NCBI GenBank assembly: GCA_015680685.1
Contig: MNCI01029592.1
Span: forward strand, 641,236 to 705,235
Direction: 5' to 3'
DNA from: Gnetum montanum
Lineage: Eukaryota > Streptophyta > Gnetopsida > Gnetales > Gnetaceae
Length of the DNA: 64,000 bases
Shown: positions 21,953 to 33,675 of the stretch, piece after piece
Numbering within the stretch: position 1 is the stretch's first letter
Layout: the number at the start of each line of letters is the position of its first letter
The notes under the pieces: generated by a model
What the model was told of the DNA's origin: nothing
Database searches by the model: none
The model's input: only the letters and a program-made list of their open reading frames with translations
Position numbers and translations under genes: made by a program

Positions 21953-22778
21953 TGATGAGTGGTGAGGTACCCCTACACTCAACCATACGAATACGAGCGT
22001 TACACGCACGATCCGGTCGAACTCCACAGACTAAGTGCCTACATGCCTTATGGAACACTTAAGGTTAATCATTCATTGTCTTCCTAGATTTACTTGTAGT
22101 TGTCACGGTTGTATGGTTAAGTAAGTCTGAGGTATGTTATTTTTATATCTTTTCTATTTTATCGCCTATGCTAATGAGATAAAGGATGAAGAGACTAATT
22201 GACTAACTTAACTTAACTAACTAAGCCTTAATTAACCTAGCATCAGCATCCATTCCCACTTACCATTCACACCCTGAACCAATGAAACCTTGGTTACCAA
22301 ATGCTATTCGTTACTGGGATCACCAAGCGTAACGCACGTGCTCGAAGCGGTCGTACTGAATGCACTTAACTATGGGAGAAGGGTTGAGAGATTTTTAATT
22401 AACTAATAAAGAATTTAAATGATAAATAATAAATAATAGTAAGTAAATTTCTATTTAGCTTAGTCCATGCACTGCAAGGTTTATCCAACAGTTCATCTTT
22501 ATTTCCGTACACAAACTTGTGTTCAGGTACAATATTTTCTCGAATAAAGATCCGTTCACTTTGGAGTTCCTACTGCGGGCACATGAAAATTATTCTATCT
22601 CTGGAGAGGTAAAACTGCCAAAGTTTTGCTACGGTCTAGGCCTAGAATGAAAAATAAGGGAGTGTTGCCTCTTATTTATAGAACTGGCAGTGGTATGTGA
22701 TATCGCGTACGCGATATCACAAGGGATGCGATATCGCGTACACGATATCGCAGGCCCATGCGATATCGTATCCCATCA
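21953..22778 (-). repeat. 3' LTR of element C
   Basis: 826 bases, TGATGAG to CCATCA. GATATCGCG-type palindromes at about 22697-22770. TATA box is the reverse complement of 22673-22680. In the first 100 bases it differs from the other LTR at 12 positions (counted by eye), 10 of them transitions. Confidence 0.9.
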
Positions 22779-23220
22779 TACCCGCATGATTGAATGAAAA
22801 CTCATCCTCGCGTTCTTTACAAAATATTGGGAAGGTATGGGATTATTGACTTGAATGGAACTAATGGTGAATGGGATGACATGTGAACAAATCATCATTA
22901 CAGACAAGACAAAACTAGTGTTCACAACAACAAGAGTGAACACTTTATACATTTGACATCAAGCTTATTTGGCAACTGAGAGAGAAGAGAGAAGAAGTCT
23001 ACTACTGCCAATGCCAAGATTGCGCCTTTCATCATCTATCCATAAGTGTGCCATCGATCTTGCTCCTTGCATAGCTGCTTCAGCACCGATCCAATCCAAG
23101 TGTTCCCTCCAAATCCAATCCGTTGTTGCATGATTTTCATTTGCACACACAACACAGTCTTATATTAGCAAGGGTAATTGAATCACAATGTAGTTGATAC
23201 CTTGCTTTGGTGAAAGGTCC
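22779..23220 (-). other. 3' region of element C with a vestigial ORF3 start
   Basis: On the minus strand CTAAT lies 23 nt before an ATG (23140-23138), the same spacing as the acceptor in A, B and D, but the last two bases are AA instead of AG. The reading frame from this ATG closes after 34 codons and shows none of the ORF3 motifs. The remainder to the LTR is 3' UTR-like, with a polypurine-tract equivalent at 22779-22792. Confidence 0.45.
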
Positions 23221-24744
23221 ATTGGTTGGGTTATGGTATGGCTAATGCGGATCTGGAGATATAATAGTGGTGACTACCGAAGGTGTAGGGGTTAGGAGAA
23301 AATCGAAAAAATTGGACCAGGACCCCCATGACTAAGAGCGAAGCTCCAGTAGTGATAGGATGGAAAAAGAAAAAGAACAAGAAATATGGAGAAAAAGAGA
23401 CAACTATAACGTTGATGAAATGGATGTCAAGATGGAAATGAATAAAATAAAGTAGATTGCATAAATGTTAGGGGAAAGAATTTAATTGATGCACTAAATA
23501 GGAATGCTAGTGGGTCCTCCCCAAAGCAGGCTCATGCCCTTAATGCCCTGACAAACCCACATTCAAAGAGTTTGTAGGCTCTGGGAATGTTATTTTGGCA
23601 TAAGAGTTAAAGTCTTAACCACAAGAATTTACCAAAAAGAAAACAATGCATCAACCAAAATATACACTAATGATACAACTAGCAATGAGGTGAATAATGG
23701 AGAGAGAATGATGGAAAGAAGAGAATGGAATGGAGTCTCAAGAACAAGGTGGTGTACAGCCCCTTGTGGAGTTAATGATTAATGTGACTTAGTAGATCTC
23801 ATTCCAACTTCGGCCTCAACAAACCACATCCAGTAACTTTGCATTATTAATGCATTCGGTCAATCCATCCACTTGAAGTAACAAGAATGCATCTCCAAAG
23901 AGCCACCACCATTCTGATGAAATGAAGGCGAAGAGAATGGGAAGCGAGGAGGGCCTTAGTTAGAGGGAACTTGTTTATTTTAGTTCCATAACTAGTGCTT
24001 GTAGCCCAAATGATTATTTTGTCTAAGGGGTGTGCTTTGAATTCTCAATTTTTTCTTTTCTTCTCTTTTTTTTTGTTTTATGTATTTATGCATGAGAACC
24101 ACACCATGCAAAGACTTGTTATTTTTATTTTCTCAGCTTTTCGATAATTGGGTAACATTGAAGCGGTAAGAAAACTCAAGAAGAAAACATCCAAGCACCC
24201 AAGAGAATGGCCAACACAGATGCATCAAGTTCCCTTGAAGTCACACCCTTTTCAATCCTTGAGTCCTTAGTTTGAGAGATGTCCAATCACCGATTCGTTA
24301 TAGTTCTTATTATTGAGAAAGGGATTGTACAATTCCAAGCCAAGAGAGACCATAGAAACTTGTGGATGTATGGATGAAGTGGACTCATTGCCTTCCATAT
24401 CAAAAAAACCATACCTTAGTATCAACATCATAACTTAAAGGTAAAAACCAAACATTAGCAATCAATGGAAAACAGTTCATACTATCATGAAGAACACTTA
24501 TTAAATGACAAACTTGACAAGATGGATAAAACACACACACACACTCACACATAAAGAAATGAAAAAGAATAACGATGTTGTAAAAAAATAAGAAAAGTTA
24601 AAGAAATTTGTAAAACAAAAATGTGCAAAACAAAAATGTGTAAAACCAAAATGAAAAAGAACTGAGGGAACCGAATGATTAGCATAGGTGGCCATCTCCC
24701 CCATGACTAAATAGAAAGGGAGAGATCCAAAATAATGAACACTT
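23221..24744 (-). other. Spacer of element C
   Basis: Matches the pol-ORF3 spacers of A and B: an A-rich tract with GTAAAACAAAAATG variants (24560-24660), one ACCACACCATGCAAAGACTTG copy (about 24098-24118), and a conserved CAAGTTCCCTTGAAGTCACACCC stretch (24227-24250). The palindrome array plus TATA found ahead of ORF3 in A, B and D is not seen here. An (AC)n run lies at about 24531-24550. Confidence 0.55.
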
Positions 24745-25640
24745 ATTGGAATTTCTTAGAAGTTTCCAACTTCTCCCGATTGATGTTTTTAGGTTAAGGG
24801 GTGGAAGTTGGCAACGCTCATACTCCAATGTATCTATGCCTTCGTTGTGGGCATGAGTTGTTCCCTGAGTTTGTTCCATGCATGTTGGTAGGCTACTTTC
24901 TTGATCAGCTATTAACCATTGGGTGTTCTCTTGTTGTGTGGTTGCTACATACAGGCACCGTTGTATCTGTGTTTCTTGGGCACACCAATTACATGTAGGA
25001 GATGTTGAGAATTCCTCCATGTCATCACCCTCTGAGTCACTGTATGTGATGCATGGAACTTTCTCCTTCTTGATCTTTCCATAAATGTTTACCTTATATA
25101 TCTCCAAGGAAAGATCGTGAATTCCTAGGAATGCATCTATTGTACTCAACCATGCCCTTCCCATTATAATTAGGAGGTTCTCTTTGTTGCGGTTGACTTC
25201 TATCACTAGGAAATCATCTGGGTATGACCAACCACACACAGTGATAACGATGTCCTCCACCAATCCCAAGGGAATGGTGATGGACTGGTTAGCCAGCTCA
25301 AGTTGAATATTGCTCTTCTTAAGTTGGGGCAAGTTCCAATCTTGATACATTTCTCGTGAGATCAAGTTGACTCTGGAACCTAAGTCAAGAAGAGCATTAT
25401 GAGTTTCGTTCCCAGTGACTTGTAGATAGATTAAGGGACTTCTAGGATCAGAGAGTTTCCTAGGAAGGTGGCCTACCTTGATCCAGTCAGTAATGGTATG
25501 TGTTAGCATAACCATATGTGTTAAGCCTTGTTGTTGGTTTGAAGGGAGTTCCGAAGTCTTATTGGTTGGAGATGCGTGCACAAACTCAACCGCTTGTCGT
25601 TGTGAGAGCTTGTTTGGGCTTTTGGTTCTAAAGAAAGATC
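24679..25640 (-). pseudogene. Aspartic protease of element C, fused to the pol end
   Basis: This is the best preserved protease in the window: open from 25581 to the stop at 24679. ALLDLGSRVNLIS (about 25370-25410) has the active-site Asp, followed by LVEDIVITVCGWSYPDDF and LIIMGRAWLSTIDA. After the linker the sequence resembles the lead-in to RT (REKLE-SKKFQ in an adjacent frame, about 24745-24780). It then jumps to the pol C-terminal end (FWISPF, GGDGHLC). The 300-residue open frame is thus partly a product of the deletion. Confidence 0.8.
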
Positions 25641-28022
25641 TTCTCTTTCTATGGCTGTCAGAACCAATAGCCAGTTGAAGATTTACGCCTCTTATAGCAG
25701 TGCATTGTTACGGTTGAGTGGGGAGTTTCCCTTGCATTGTTGGAGCGGGTGGTAGTGGAACTATCAACATTAGAGTGGCGGATGGATTTGGAGGATGGTA
25801 TGGATATGGAGCGTCTCTTGGAGGAGAAGGAGTCCTAAAATACTCCTGAACTTGGTAGTGATGTTGTGGGGTTGCGTGACCCATAGAGTCACTTGGAGAA
25901 ACTGGTTGTTGCACGTAGTAGCCATACAGATCTGGTTGCCGGTAAGGGTATTGTTGCCTAAGCGGTGGCATCCTCCATGATTGTGGGTGTTTCCACTGCT
26001 AGTGTTGCCCGATAGGTTGTGGCGGAGTTCCACTTGGATAATATGTTAACTGTTGGTGGAACTGCCTTGGGTTACCTTGGGGATAGGGTAACCTTCGGGG
26101 TGCCTGCCATCTATTAAGTCTTGGGTTGAGTGCATATACCCCAGACTCTTGCAGATGTGAGATTATTGGGCAGCATCCCTTATGATGGTCATATTGGCAG
26201 ATCTCACATCCACCGTCATTGTCTGTGTCAGAATCCACAACCTCATCGGAAATAGTTATTTTTCCCTTACCCTTGTCACATGCATGGCCTGAATCTCTTC
26301 TCTTTTTCTTATTTTGGTCACTACTTCGTTCCTCTACAAATTTCAGGATAGTTTCAATTTTACTATCTAAGGAGCTCCATATTTTATCTACCTTAGCCAA
26401 TACTTCTGTAGTTAGCTTTTGAAGCGGCAAGGTTTTCTATTCACCAACTAGTCGAGTGGTGACTCATCCTCTTCATCGCAAAATCTCACTCCCCTCTTTT
26501 GGAGGGAAGGATCACGATTATATTCTTCCACACTCTCTCTTTTCCATAGCTCCCCTTCTTCTTTAGCTACTTGCTCCAAAAATTGATGAATTATATGAGA
26601 CCTAAGTTCAAATAATCTCCCTTGGGAATATGTCCCAAGGGTTCTCCTAGTTTCGTGTCTTAGCCCATCTACGAGGTGGCGGAGTTGATCCCATTGTGCA
26701 TAATCATGGCCTAGGAAATAATGTAACAATGCATAGTATCGGCCCATGGTAGCATCCAAGGGTTCGTGAGTACCTTGCTTCCATCCTTGGATCTACTTAC
26801 GCAAGTTAGACACTCTAGAGTACGTTTGGTATTTATCGTTAAACAATTCTAGCATTGTACTCCACCTCCTAATGGTTTCTGGTTCTAAGGACCGGTACCA
26901 ACTCTCTGCTTCTTTTATGAGTGTCCTAGGAAACAACTTTAATTTCCACCACTTTTTTTCAATATTTTGCAAGGTGCAGGCATCATAGAATGGCTATAAA
27001 TGATTCTGCAGATCAACATTGTATCCCCCCTCAAAGCGTGGGATATTATTCATATCTAATCTCTTGATCCAGCTATCTTTTTTATGCCTTATGGGTATTC
27101 TCACAGCCTCCGTAATATTTAGCATACTTCAGGTTGCTAGTAGGGGTTTGTCATGGTCATCTCTCTCATGAGGTCTATGATGCCTACGTGGTTCCCTACT
27201 TTCCCTTATATGCCTTGATTCTTGTGAATGCCCTCGTCCTCTCTCTTGACTTTCTCGTCGAGGGTTCTCATTTTGCTTACCCGTATCCTCACCGTTGTGC
27301 TCTTTGTGGCTACGCCCTGATGTGGATGGAGAGGGTGAATGATGTGATGAAAGGGAAGAAGAAGGAGAACCATCTCCATGATGATGTTTCTTACCTTCTC
27401 TTCGATGGCTATGGCCCCAATCGTGATGATGATCTGAATGCCCATCCTTGTCATGTGTTTTTATTCCCTCAGTGAACAATTGGTGTTCATGAGGATCAGA
27501 ACCAGGGTTGTGTATCATGGAACGTAGGTTCTGATACCCCACCTCCTCATCATTGTTAGGAGGCGGAACATCATTTGATAGAGAACCTGTTATAACTGGT
27601 TCACCATCTCCAATTTCGCTTAGGACGTGTGAGACCCCTTTGCCCTTCAACAATGTATGGTGGCTCTCCTACCGTGAGTCCCTTAAACATTGTGCTACTA
27701 TGGGATGGTAATCCCTTGTGTCAAAATCTCCTACATCATATTCAGCATATAGCTACGTCATGTCTATCTATGCAAGAGCACGGAGGAGAATGTTTTGGAC
27801 TGAACGATCTAGAGGTAACACAATGTTACCTTGCAAGTCTCTCCATTGCAGTTGTTCATCTTGATGGAGGATAAAGGTAAAATTTGGTATATACTCATCG
27901 TGATGAGTATACACTACTCGATGCTATTGAGGAACTGGCGGTGGTTGGTTACGTGTGTTAGACCGTCGACTGTCTCTTGTGTGATTCCTAGGTGGTGAAG
28001 TGCTTTTATGAGAAGAAGACAT
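25640..28022 (-). pseudogene. gag of element C
   Basis: The ATG at 28022-28020 opens MSSSHKS, then HHDEYIPNFTFILHQDE. A Ser/His/Asp-rich low-complexity region is at about 27480-27130. The gag core is at about 26880-26448 (YQTYSRVSNLRK, HEPLDATMGRYYALL). A knuckle-like motif at about 26205-26165 is CEICQYDHHKGCC, complete as C-x2-C-x3-H-x4-C. A Pro/Tyr/Gln-rich tail (SYGYYVQQP type) runs to about 25720. A few stops interrupt it. Confidence 0.8.
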
Positions 28023-28147
28023 CTTGGTTTAATTCGGTGTACTATTTAACCGTTATATAATTTTTTGTTTAATTAACCCTAAGGGTTCATTTAAGCTCCC
28101 AACGATGTGGATAATTTCCTATGTTCTACTTAGCGCATAAACACTTA

Positions 28148-28167
28148 GTCCCCGGCAACAGCGCCAA
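28148..28167 (-). promoter_or_regulatory. Primer binding site of element C (tRNA-Asp type)
   Basis: The minus strand after the LTR reads TTGGCGCTGTTGCCGGGGAC, close to the complement of the tRNA-Asp 3' end. Confidence 0.8.
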
Positions 28168-28965
28168 TGATGAGTGGTGAGGTATCCCTACACTTAACCA
28201 TATGAATACGAGCGTTACATGTGTGATCCGGTCGAACTCCGCAGAGTAAGTTCCTACACACCTTATGGAACACTTAAGGTTAATCGTTTGTTTTCTTCCC
28301 AGACTTACTTGTAGTTATCACGGTTGTATGGTTAAGTAAGTCTGAGGTATGTTATTTTTATATCTTTTTTGTTTTATCTCCTATGCTAATGAGATAAAGG
28401 GTGAAGAGACTAATTGACTAACTTTAACTTGACTAACTAAGCCTTAATTAACCTAGCATCAGCATCCGTTCCCACTTACTGTTCACACCCTGAACCAATG
28501 CAACCTTGGTTACCAAACGCTATTTGTTACTAGGATCACCAAGCGTAATGCACGTGCTCGAAGCGGTCGTATTGAATGCACTTAACTATGGGAGAAGGGT
28601 TGAGAGAGTTTTAATTAACTAATAAAGCATTTAAACGATAAAAAATAAATAATAGTAAGTAAAGCCCTATTTAGCTTAGTCCATGCACTGCAAGGTTTAT
28701 CCAACAATTCGTCTTTATTTCTGTACACAAACTTGTGTTTAAGTACAATATTTGCTCGAATAAAGATCTGTTCACTTTGGAGTTCCTACTATAGGCACAT
28801 GGAAATTATTCTATCTCTAGAGAGGTAAAACTACCAGAGTTTCGCTATGGTCTAGGCCTAGAATGAGAAATAAGGGAGTTCTGCCTCTTATTTATAGAAC
28901 TGGCGGCAAACCGCGATATCACGGGGGATGCGATATCGCGGTGGACATGATATCGTGTCCCATCA
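28168..28965 (-). repeat. 5' LTR of element C
   Basis: 798 bases, TGATGAG to CCATCA. TATA box is the reverse complement of 28889-28896. The GATATCGCG palindrome array (28913-28957) is shorter than in the partner LTR, which accounts for most of the length difference. Confidence 0.9.
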
Positions 28966-29600
28966 CTATAATAACAATGCCCAGATATGGTGTCCAATAC
29001 TTGATCCACAAATGGCAAGGAAAAATGATCTTTATATGTTTCCATATTCAACAATCCAAAATCAATGCAAAGCCACCATTTGTCATACTTCTTTGGCACA
29101 ATTATGACTAGGCTAACCCACTCACTATTTGTGATTAGATAGACGAACCCTGCCTTGAGGAGTTGTTCAATTTCCTCTTTGACAATCTACTTCAATTTGG
29201 GGTTCAACTACCTCGATGGCTACCTTTTAGGTTTCATGGTTGGATCAGTGTAAATGCAATGTTAGCGTATCCTTAGATCGATTCTTGTTAGCTCTAGATA
29301 TGACCAAGAAAAGGTTGTTGGCCATTTGTTAACTACCTTCAACAGCTTTTCTTTTTGTTTAGGAGCAAGTTTGACATTAATTATGATCGATTTACCATTG
29401 TTCAAAAATGCATATTCCATACTGGCCCATAAATTTTTTAGCTCTAGAGGCTCTTGCTTAAAGTTATTAGGGATTTCCAACTCTCGCCAATAGGTATCAT
29501 CATCTTCATTGGAGAGTTGGGAATGAACTTCAATTTTGTCTATGCCTTTAACATAAGCACATGTTAAGCTCTCAGTTGATTCCATGCATAATGTGCTGCT
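28966..29600 (-). pseudogene. N-terminal RT of element B (right of element C)
   Basis: Continuation of B's RT: lead-in ELEIPNNFKQEPLELKNL (about 29500-29440), LLKVVNKWPTTFSWSYLEL, then PKKYDKWWLCIDFGLLN and LPFVDQVLDTISGHCYYS up to the C insertion point. The first five bases are C's right target duplication. Stops are present. Confidence 0.8.
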
Positions 29601-29639
29601 ATTTGAGTCAGCTATCAGCCATTGGGTGCCCTTCTATTT

Positions 29640-30190
29640 TGTGGCTGCTACGTACAGACACCTTTGAATATTAATTTCTTGTGCACACCAATTGCATTCT
29701 TTAACCCATTGTCGCTATACACGATGCATGGAATACACTTCTTCTCAATCTTGCCTAGTTCATTTTCCTTAGATATTTCTAAAGATAGGTCCCTTATACC
29801 CATACGTGCGTTGAACATGCTTAACCAAACTCTTCCCATAATGATGGGTAACCACTTTTGTAGTTGTCCACCTTGATCACCAAAAAATTAGCAAGATAGG
29901 ACCACCCACAAACTATGGTCACAATGTCCTCTACTAATCCTAGAGGGACAGTAATTGATTGATCTACTAACTATAAATGGATGTTGCTCTTCTTGAGAGG
30001 TAGTAGGTTCTAGGCCTTGTACATGTCATGGGAGATGAGATTAGCTCTGGAACCAAAGTCAAGAAGATCCTTACATGGCTCATGTTCAACGATCTGCATG
30101 TAAATAAGTAGACTTCCTAGGTTAGGTCTTTTCATAAGAAGATTGTTAGCCTTGATCTAGTAAAAAACAACATGAGTTAGCATCATAGTG
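29640..30190 (-). pseudogene. Aspartic protease of element B
   Basis: DLLDFGSRANLISHDMYK (about 30070-30020) keeps the active-site Asp. LVEDIVTIVCGWSY and the GRVWLS-like end (29820-29840) follow. Internal stops. Confidence 0.75.
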
Positions 30191-30359
30191 TAGATCCTAC
30201 GCAGCACTTGGTTTGAAGGACACTCGAAGGTGTTTGATGCAGAGGATGAGAATGTTAAAGATGTAGGATAATTAGCTAGACTAGATTGTGAGGGTTGAAG
30301 AGGACTACTAGGTTAGAAGAAAGGTCTTTTTCTTGATCAATTATTTGAACCACTTGGCT

Positions 30360-32657
30360 AGAAAGCTAGTTGTGAATGTACAACCCTCGTAGCATTTTGT
30401 TGTTGTAGTTGCGGAGGAGTCTCACCCTGCATGGATAGAGAAGGAGGTAAATAGGTTGAAGGTGGAGGTGCATGTGTAGACTGATGCAGAGGGTGATATG
30501 GATATGGATATGGGTTTTTCTCTAAAGTAGATGGTGAATTTGTTTGATGGTACTCTGGAGAGTAATAGTGATGTTGAAATGGTGTATGACTTGCAGAGCT
30601 TCTAGGGGAGATAGGTTGTTGAACATAGTATCCATATGGATCTTCTTGCCTATAAGGGTACTACTACCTTAGTGATGGCATTCCCCATGATTGTGGTTGG
30701 TACCACTATTGGTATTGTTCATAAGGTTGTAGAGGAGTTCCACTTGGATAGTAAGCTTGTTATTGCTAGTGGAACTACCTTAGACTGCCTTGAAGATAAG
30801 GCAATCATCTAGGTGCCTGCCTACATGCTAATCGATGATTCAAGGCATACACCCCAAACTCTTGTAAGTGTGACACCATAAGGCAAAAACTCTTTGGATG
30901 TTCATAGTAATAGATTTCACAATCAGTTTCATCATCAAAGTCAATTTCCACAATTACTACAACAACTTTGCCCTTACCTCTTTGGTAGGCATGTTTAGCT
31001 TCTTTTTATCGTCTGCGGTTATGATCACTATTTTTCTCTTTGGATTCTTTAGCAATCTTCATAGTAGTTTGAAATTTTTCATCCAAATATTTTCATAATT
31101 TGTCAACCTTTACTGAAATATTAGAAACAGATTTTTGGATGGGAAAGGTTTTCTTGTTCACCACTTCATCAAGTGGTGACTCCTTGTCAGAAAATCGAAC
31201 CTTCCATTTCCTAATCGAAAAGTCCCTATTATACTCTTCTACACTTTCCATTTTTCATAGCTCACCTTCTTTTTTTGCTACCTACTCAATTAGCCTTTGG
31301 ATCTAATGAGCTCTCAATTCAAACAATCTCCCTTGGGCATACATCCCAACAGTTCTTCTAGTTTCTGCTCTAAGCCCATCTATAATGTGGTGAAGTTGTT
31401 CTCTCTGAGAATAACCATGGCTAGGGCATCGATGTAAGAGTGAATAGTACCTACCCATGGTAGCATCCAAGGGTTCATGTGTTCCCTATTTCTAGCCTTG
31501 GATTTGCCTTCTCAAATTAGACACTCTGGAGTACATCTAATATTTGTCATTAAATAGCTCCAACATGGTACTCCATCGATGAATGAATTCCAGCTCCAAG
31601 AACCAGTACCAGCTTTTAACTTCCTTGATGAGTATCCTTGGAAAAAGCTTGAGTTTCTACTATTCATTTTCTATTTTCTATAAGGCACACGCATCATGGA
31701 AAGCTTGTAGATGTGTCTACGGATCAAAGTTATATCCCCCCTCAAATCTTAGAATACTATTCATGTCTAAACACTTAATCCGACTATCTTTCATATGCCT
31801 AGTTGGAATTTTAATTGCCTCTGCAATGTTGAACATACTTCAAGTCACTAATAGAGGTTCATGATCATTGCTGCATCAATGACACCGATGATGGTTTTGG
31901 CCACCCCTTTAGTCTTGGTGACCTTCATGGTCATTATTGTCTCGTTGATCACCTTCATCACGATTATTTCGATGGCAACTTCTATGAGAATTGTTAGATG
32001 AAGAGGAATGTTTGGGATTGAATGAAGAAGATGAAGAGGAAGGTGGACCACCACCACCACCGCGGTGTCCTCCACCACTCTTTTGCTTATTACAATCATC
32101 ATCCTTAGATCCTTTGCTATTGTGATGCTTACCTAAGTTCCTACCTTGACTGTCACTTTTTCCTAAACCTAGTTTATGAATAGTGGATCATAGGTTCGAG
32201 TTCACATCCTTGTCACTAGTTTTAGGGGGTGGAGACTCTTCATGTTGAGAACCTTCAATAGGAGGATCCTCATTGTCATCTTGGTTTAGTAGGAACAAGG
32301 GATTAGTATAATGTTTCCCCTTTGTAGCCTTATGAAGTTTCTCCTGACGTCAATCTCGTTTGCATTGTGTTTCAATGGGATAGTAGTTTTGAGTGTCATA
32401 ACCGTCCATGATGTATTCCTCGTGAAGATCTGCTATGCCCAACTTCTTAAGGATTTTAAACAGCATCCTGGGCATAGATCGATCAAGGGGAAAGACGATG
32501 TTGCCCTCCATATCACATCATCGCAATTGTTCATCCTAATGTAGGATGAAGGTGAAGTTTGGCGCAAACTCATTTGGATGAGTATATACCACTTCACATT
32601 CCTGTGGGACTGATGGTTTAACTTCTTTACACTCGTGAGAAGAAGATCATATTTTGC
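30360..32657 (-). pseudogene. gag of element B
   Basis: Starts near 32657, where the MSSSH start of other copies is shifted in frame. THPNEFAPNFTFILH follows. Gly/Ser-rich runs, including a GGGG stretch, lie at about 32080-31990. The gag core is at about 31600-31300 (YSRVSNLRRQIQG, HEPLDATMGRYYSLL). The knuckle-like motif at about 30925-30890 has its second Cys changed to Tyr. A Pro/Tyr/Gln-rich tail lies at 30780-30400. Many stops. Confidence 0.75.
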
Positions 32658-32786
32658 AAAACAAAATAAAAATGATCAGTGTGCTTTTATTTTGTATGTA
32701 TAGCGGAAATGATGTTGACCTTGAGGTTCTTACAATGATATTAATGGTATTCACTTAAGCCTAAATAGTGCACGTTTTAACAAACA

Positions 32787-32808
32787 AAGTCCCCGGCAAT
32801 GATGCCAA
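32787..32808 (-). promoter_or_regulatory. Primer binding site of element B (tRNA-Asp type)
   Basis: The minus strand after the LTR reads TTGGCATCATTGCCGGGGAC, two changes from the usual tRNA-Asp complement. Confidence 0.75.
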
Positions 32809-33675
32809 TGATGAGCAGCGAGGTATCCCTATGCCCAACCATATGAGTCACAAAGCGTTCACGCATGATCTAGTTGAATTCCATGGACTTTATTGTTTCC
32901 GGTGCACTAGTCTTTTAGGAAGTGAATCTTGCCTTAAGGTCAATCATTGTCTTCCCAATTACACTTGTGATGTACACTGGTATGGTTAACTATAATTGAG
33001 GCNNNNNNNNNNNNNNNNNNNNNNNNNNNNNNNNNNNNNNNNNNNNNNNNNNNNNNNNNNNNNNNNNNNNNNNNNNNNNNNNNNNNNNNNNNNNNNNNNN
33101 NNNNNNNNNNNNNNNNNNNNNNNNNNNNNNNNNNNNNNNNNNNNNNNNNNNNNNNNNNNNNNNNNNNNNNNNNNNNNNNNNNNNNNNNNNNNNNNNNNNN
33201 NNNNNNNNNNNNNNNNNNNNNNNNNNNNNNNNNNNNNNNNNNNNNNNNNNNNNNNNNNNNNNNNNNNNNNNNNNNNNNNNNNNNNNNNNNNNNNNNNNNN
33301 NNNNNNNNNNNNNNNNNNNNNNNNNNNNNNNNNNNNNNNNNNNNNNNNNNNNNNNNNNNNNNNNNNNNNNNNNNNNNNNNNNNNNNNNNNNNNNNNNNNN
33401 NNNNNNNNNNNNNNNNNNNNNNNNNNNNNNNNNNNNNNNNNNNNNNNNNNNNNNNNNNNNNNNNNNNNNNNNNNNNNNNNNNNNNNNNNNNNNNNNNNNN
33501 NNNNNNNNNNNNNNNNNNNNNNNNNNNNNNTGGTGGATGTGTATTTATAGCCAAATATAGACATTGCATTGACGGGGCCTCATTGACGCATGATACGATG
33601 CATCAATGAGGCCCAGTTGACGAGGATGCATCGACGAGGCCTCATCGACGCAGCTAATCAAAGTGTGACTCATCA
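32809..33675 (-). repeat. 5' LTR of element B (with assembly gap)
   Basis: TGATGAG at 32809 to TCATCA at 33670-33675. The U5 part matches 13438-13625 closely. Bases 33003-33530 are N. The remaining U3 has a TATA box (reverse complement of 33542-33549) and TCGATGAGGCCTCATCGA-type palindromes. Confidence 0.85.
33003..33530. other. Assembly gap (528 N)
   Basis: Run of N inside B's 5' LTR. Comparison with the left LTR (912 bases) suggests the true missing length is somewhat larger than the N run. Confidence 0.99.

Larger units (their letters stand above)
21953..28965 (-). mobile_element. Element C: gag-protease-only derivative nested in element B
   Basis: Complete insertion with TSD CTATA (21948-21952 and 28966-28970) and paired LTRs (21953-22778 and 28168-28965). 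It sits in B's RT between the codons for HCYY and FLDGYSSYNQI. The internal part (22779-28167) has primer site, gag and protease. It then jumps, just before where RT would begin (about 24745), to the very end of pol, with no Ns. ORF3 and its internal promoter are also absent. It therefore lacks RT, RNase H and integrase and must have relied on a related element if it moved in this form. Confidence 0.9.
13438..33675 (-). mobile_element. Element B: Athila/Tat-like retrotransposon with ORF3, split by element C
   Basis: Flanked by perfect 5-base duplications ACCTT (13433-13437 and 33676-33680). The minus-strand order is 5' LTR (32809-33675), primer site, gag, protease, RT N-terminal part, [element C], RT C-terminal part, RNase H, partial integrase, spacer, ORF3, 3' LTR (13438-14349). 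Without element C and one copy of its duplication it would be about 13.2 kb. It carries many stops, an integrase deletion with ambiguous bases, and an assembly gap in the 5' LTR. Confidence 0.9.

Noticed and set aside
22965-23150. Small open frame (61 codons) of element C as a new gene
   Set aside because: Its start lies upstream of the ORF3-equivalent ATG inside the would-be intron, and no copy is seen in the other elements.
32940-33569. Long open frames across 33003-33530
   Set aside because: They run through the N gap and carry no information.
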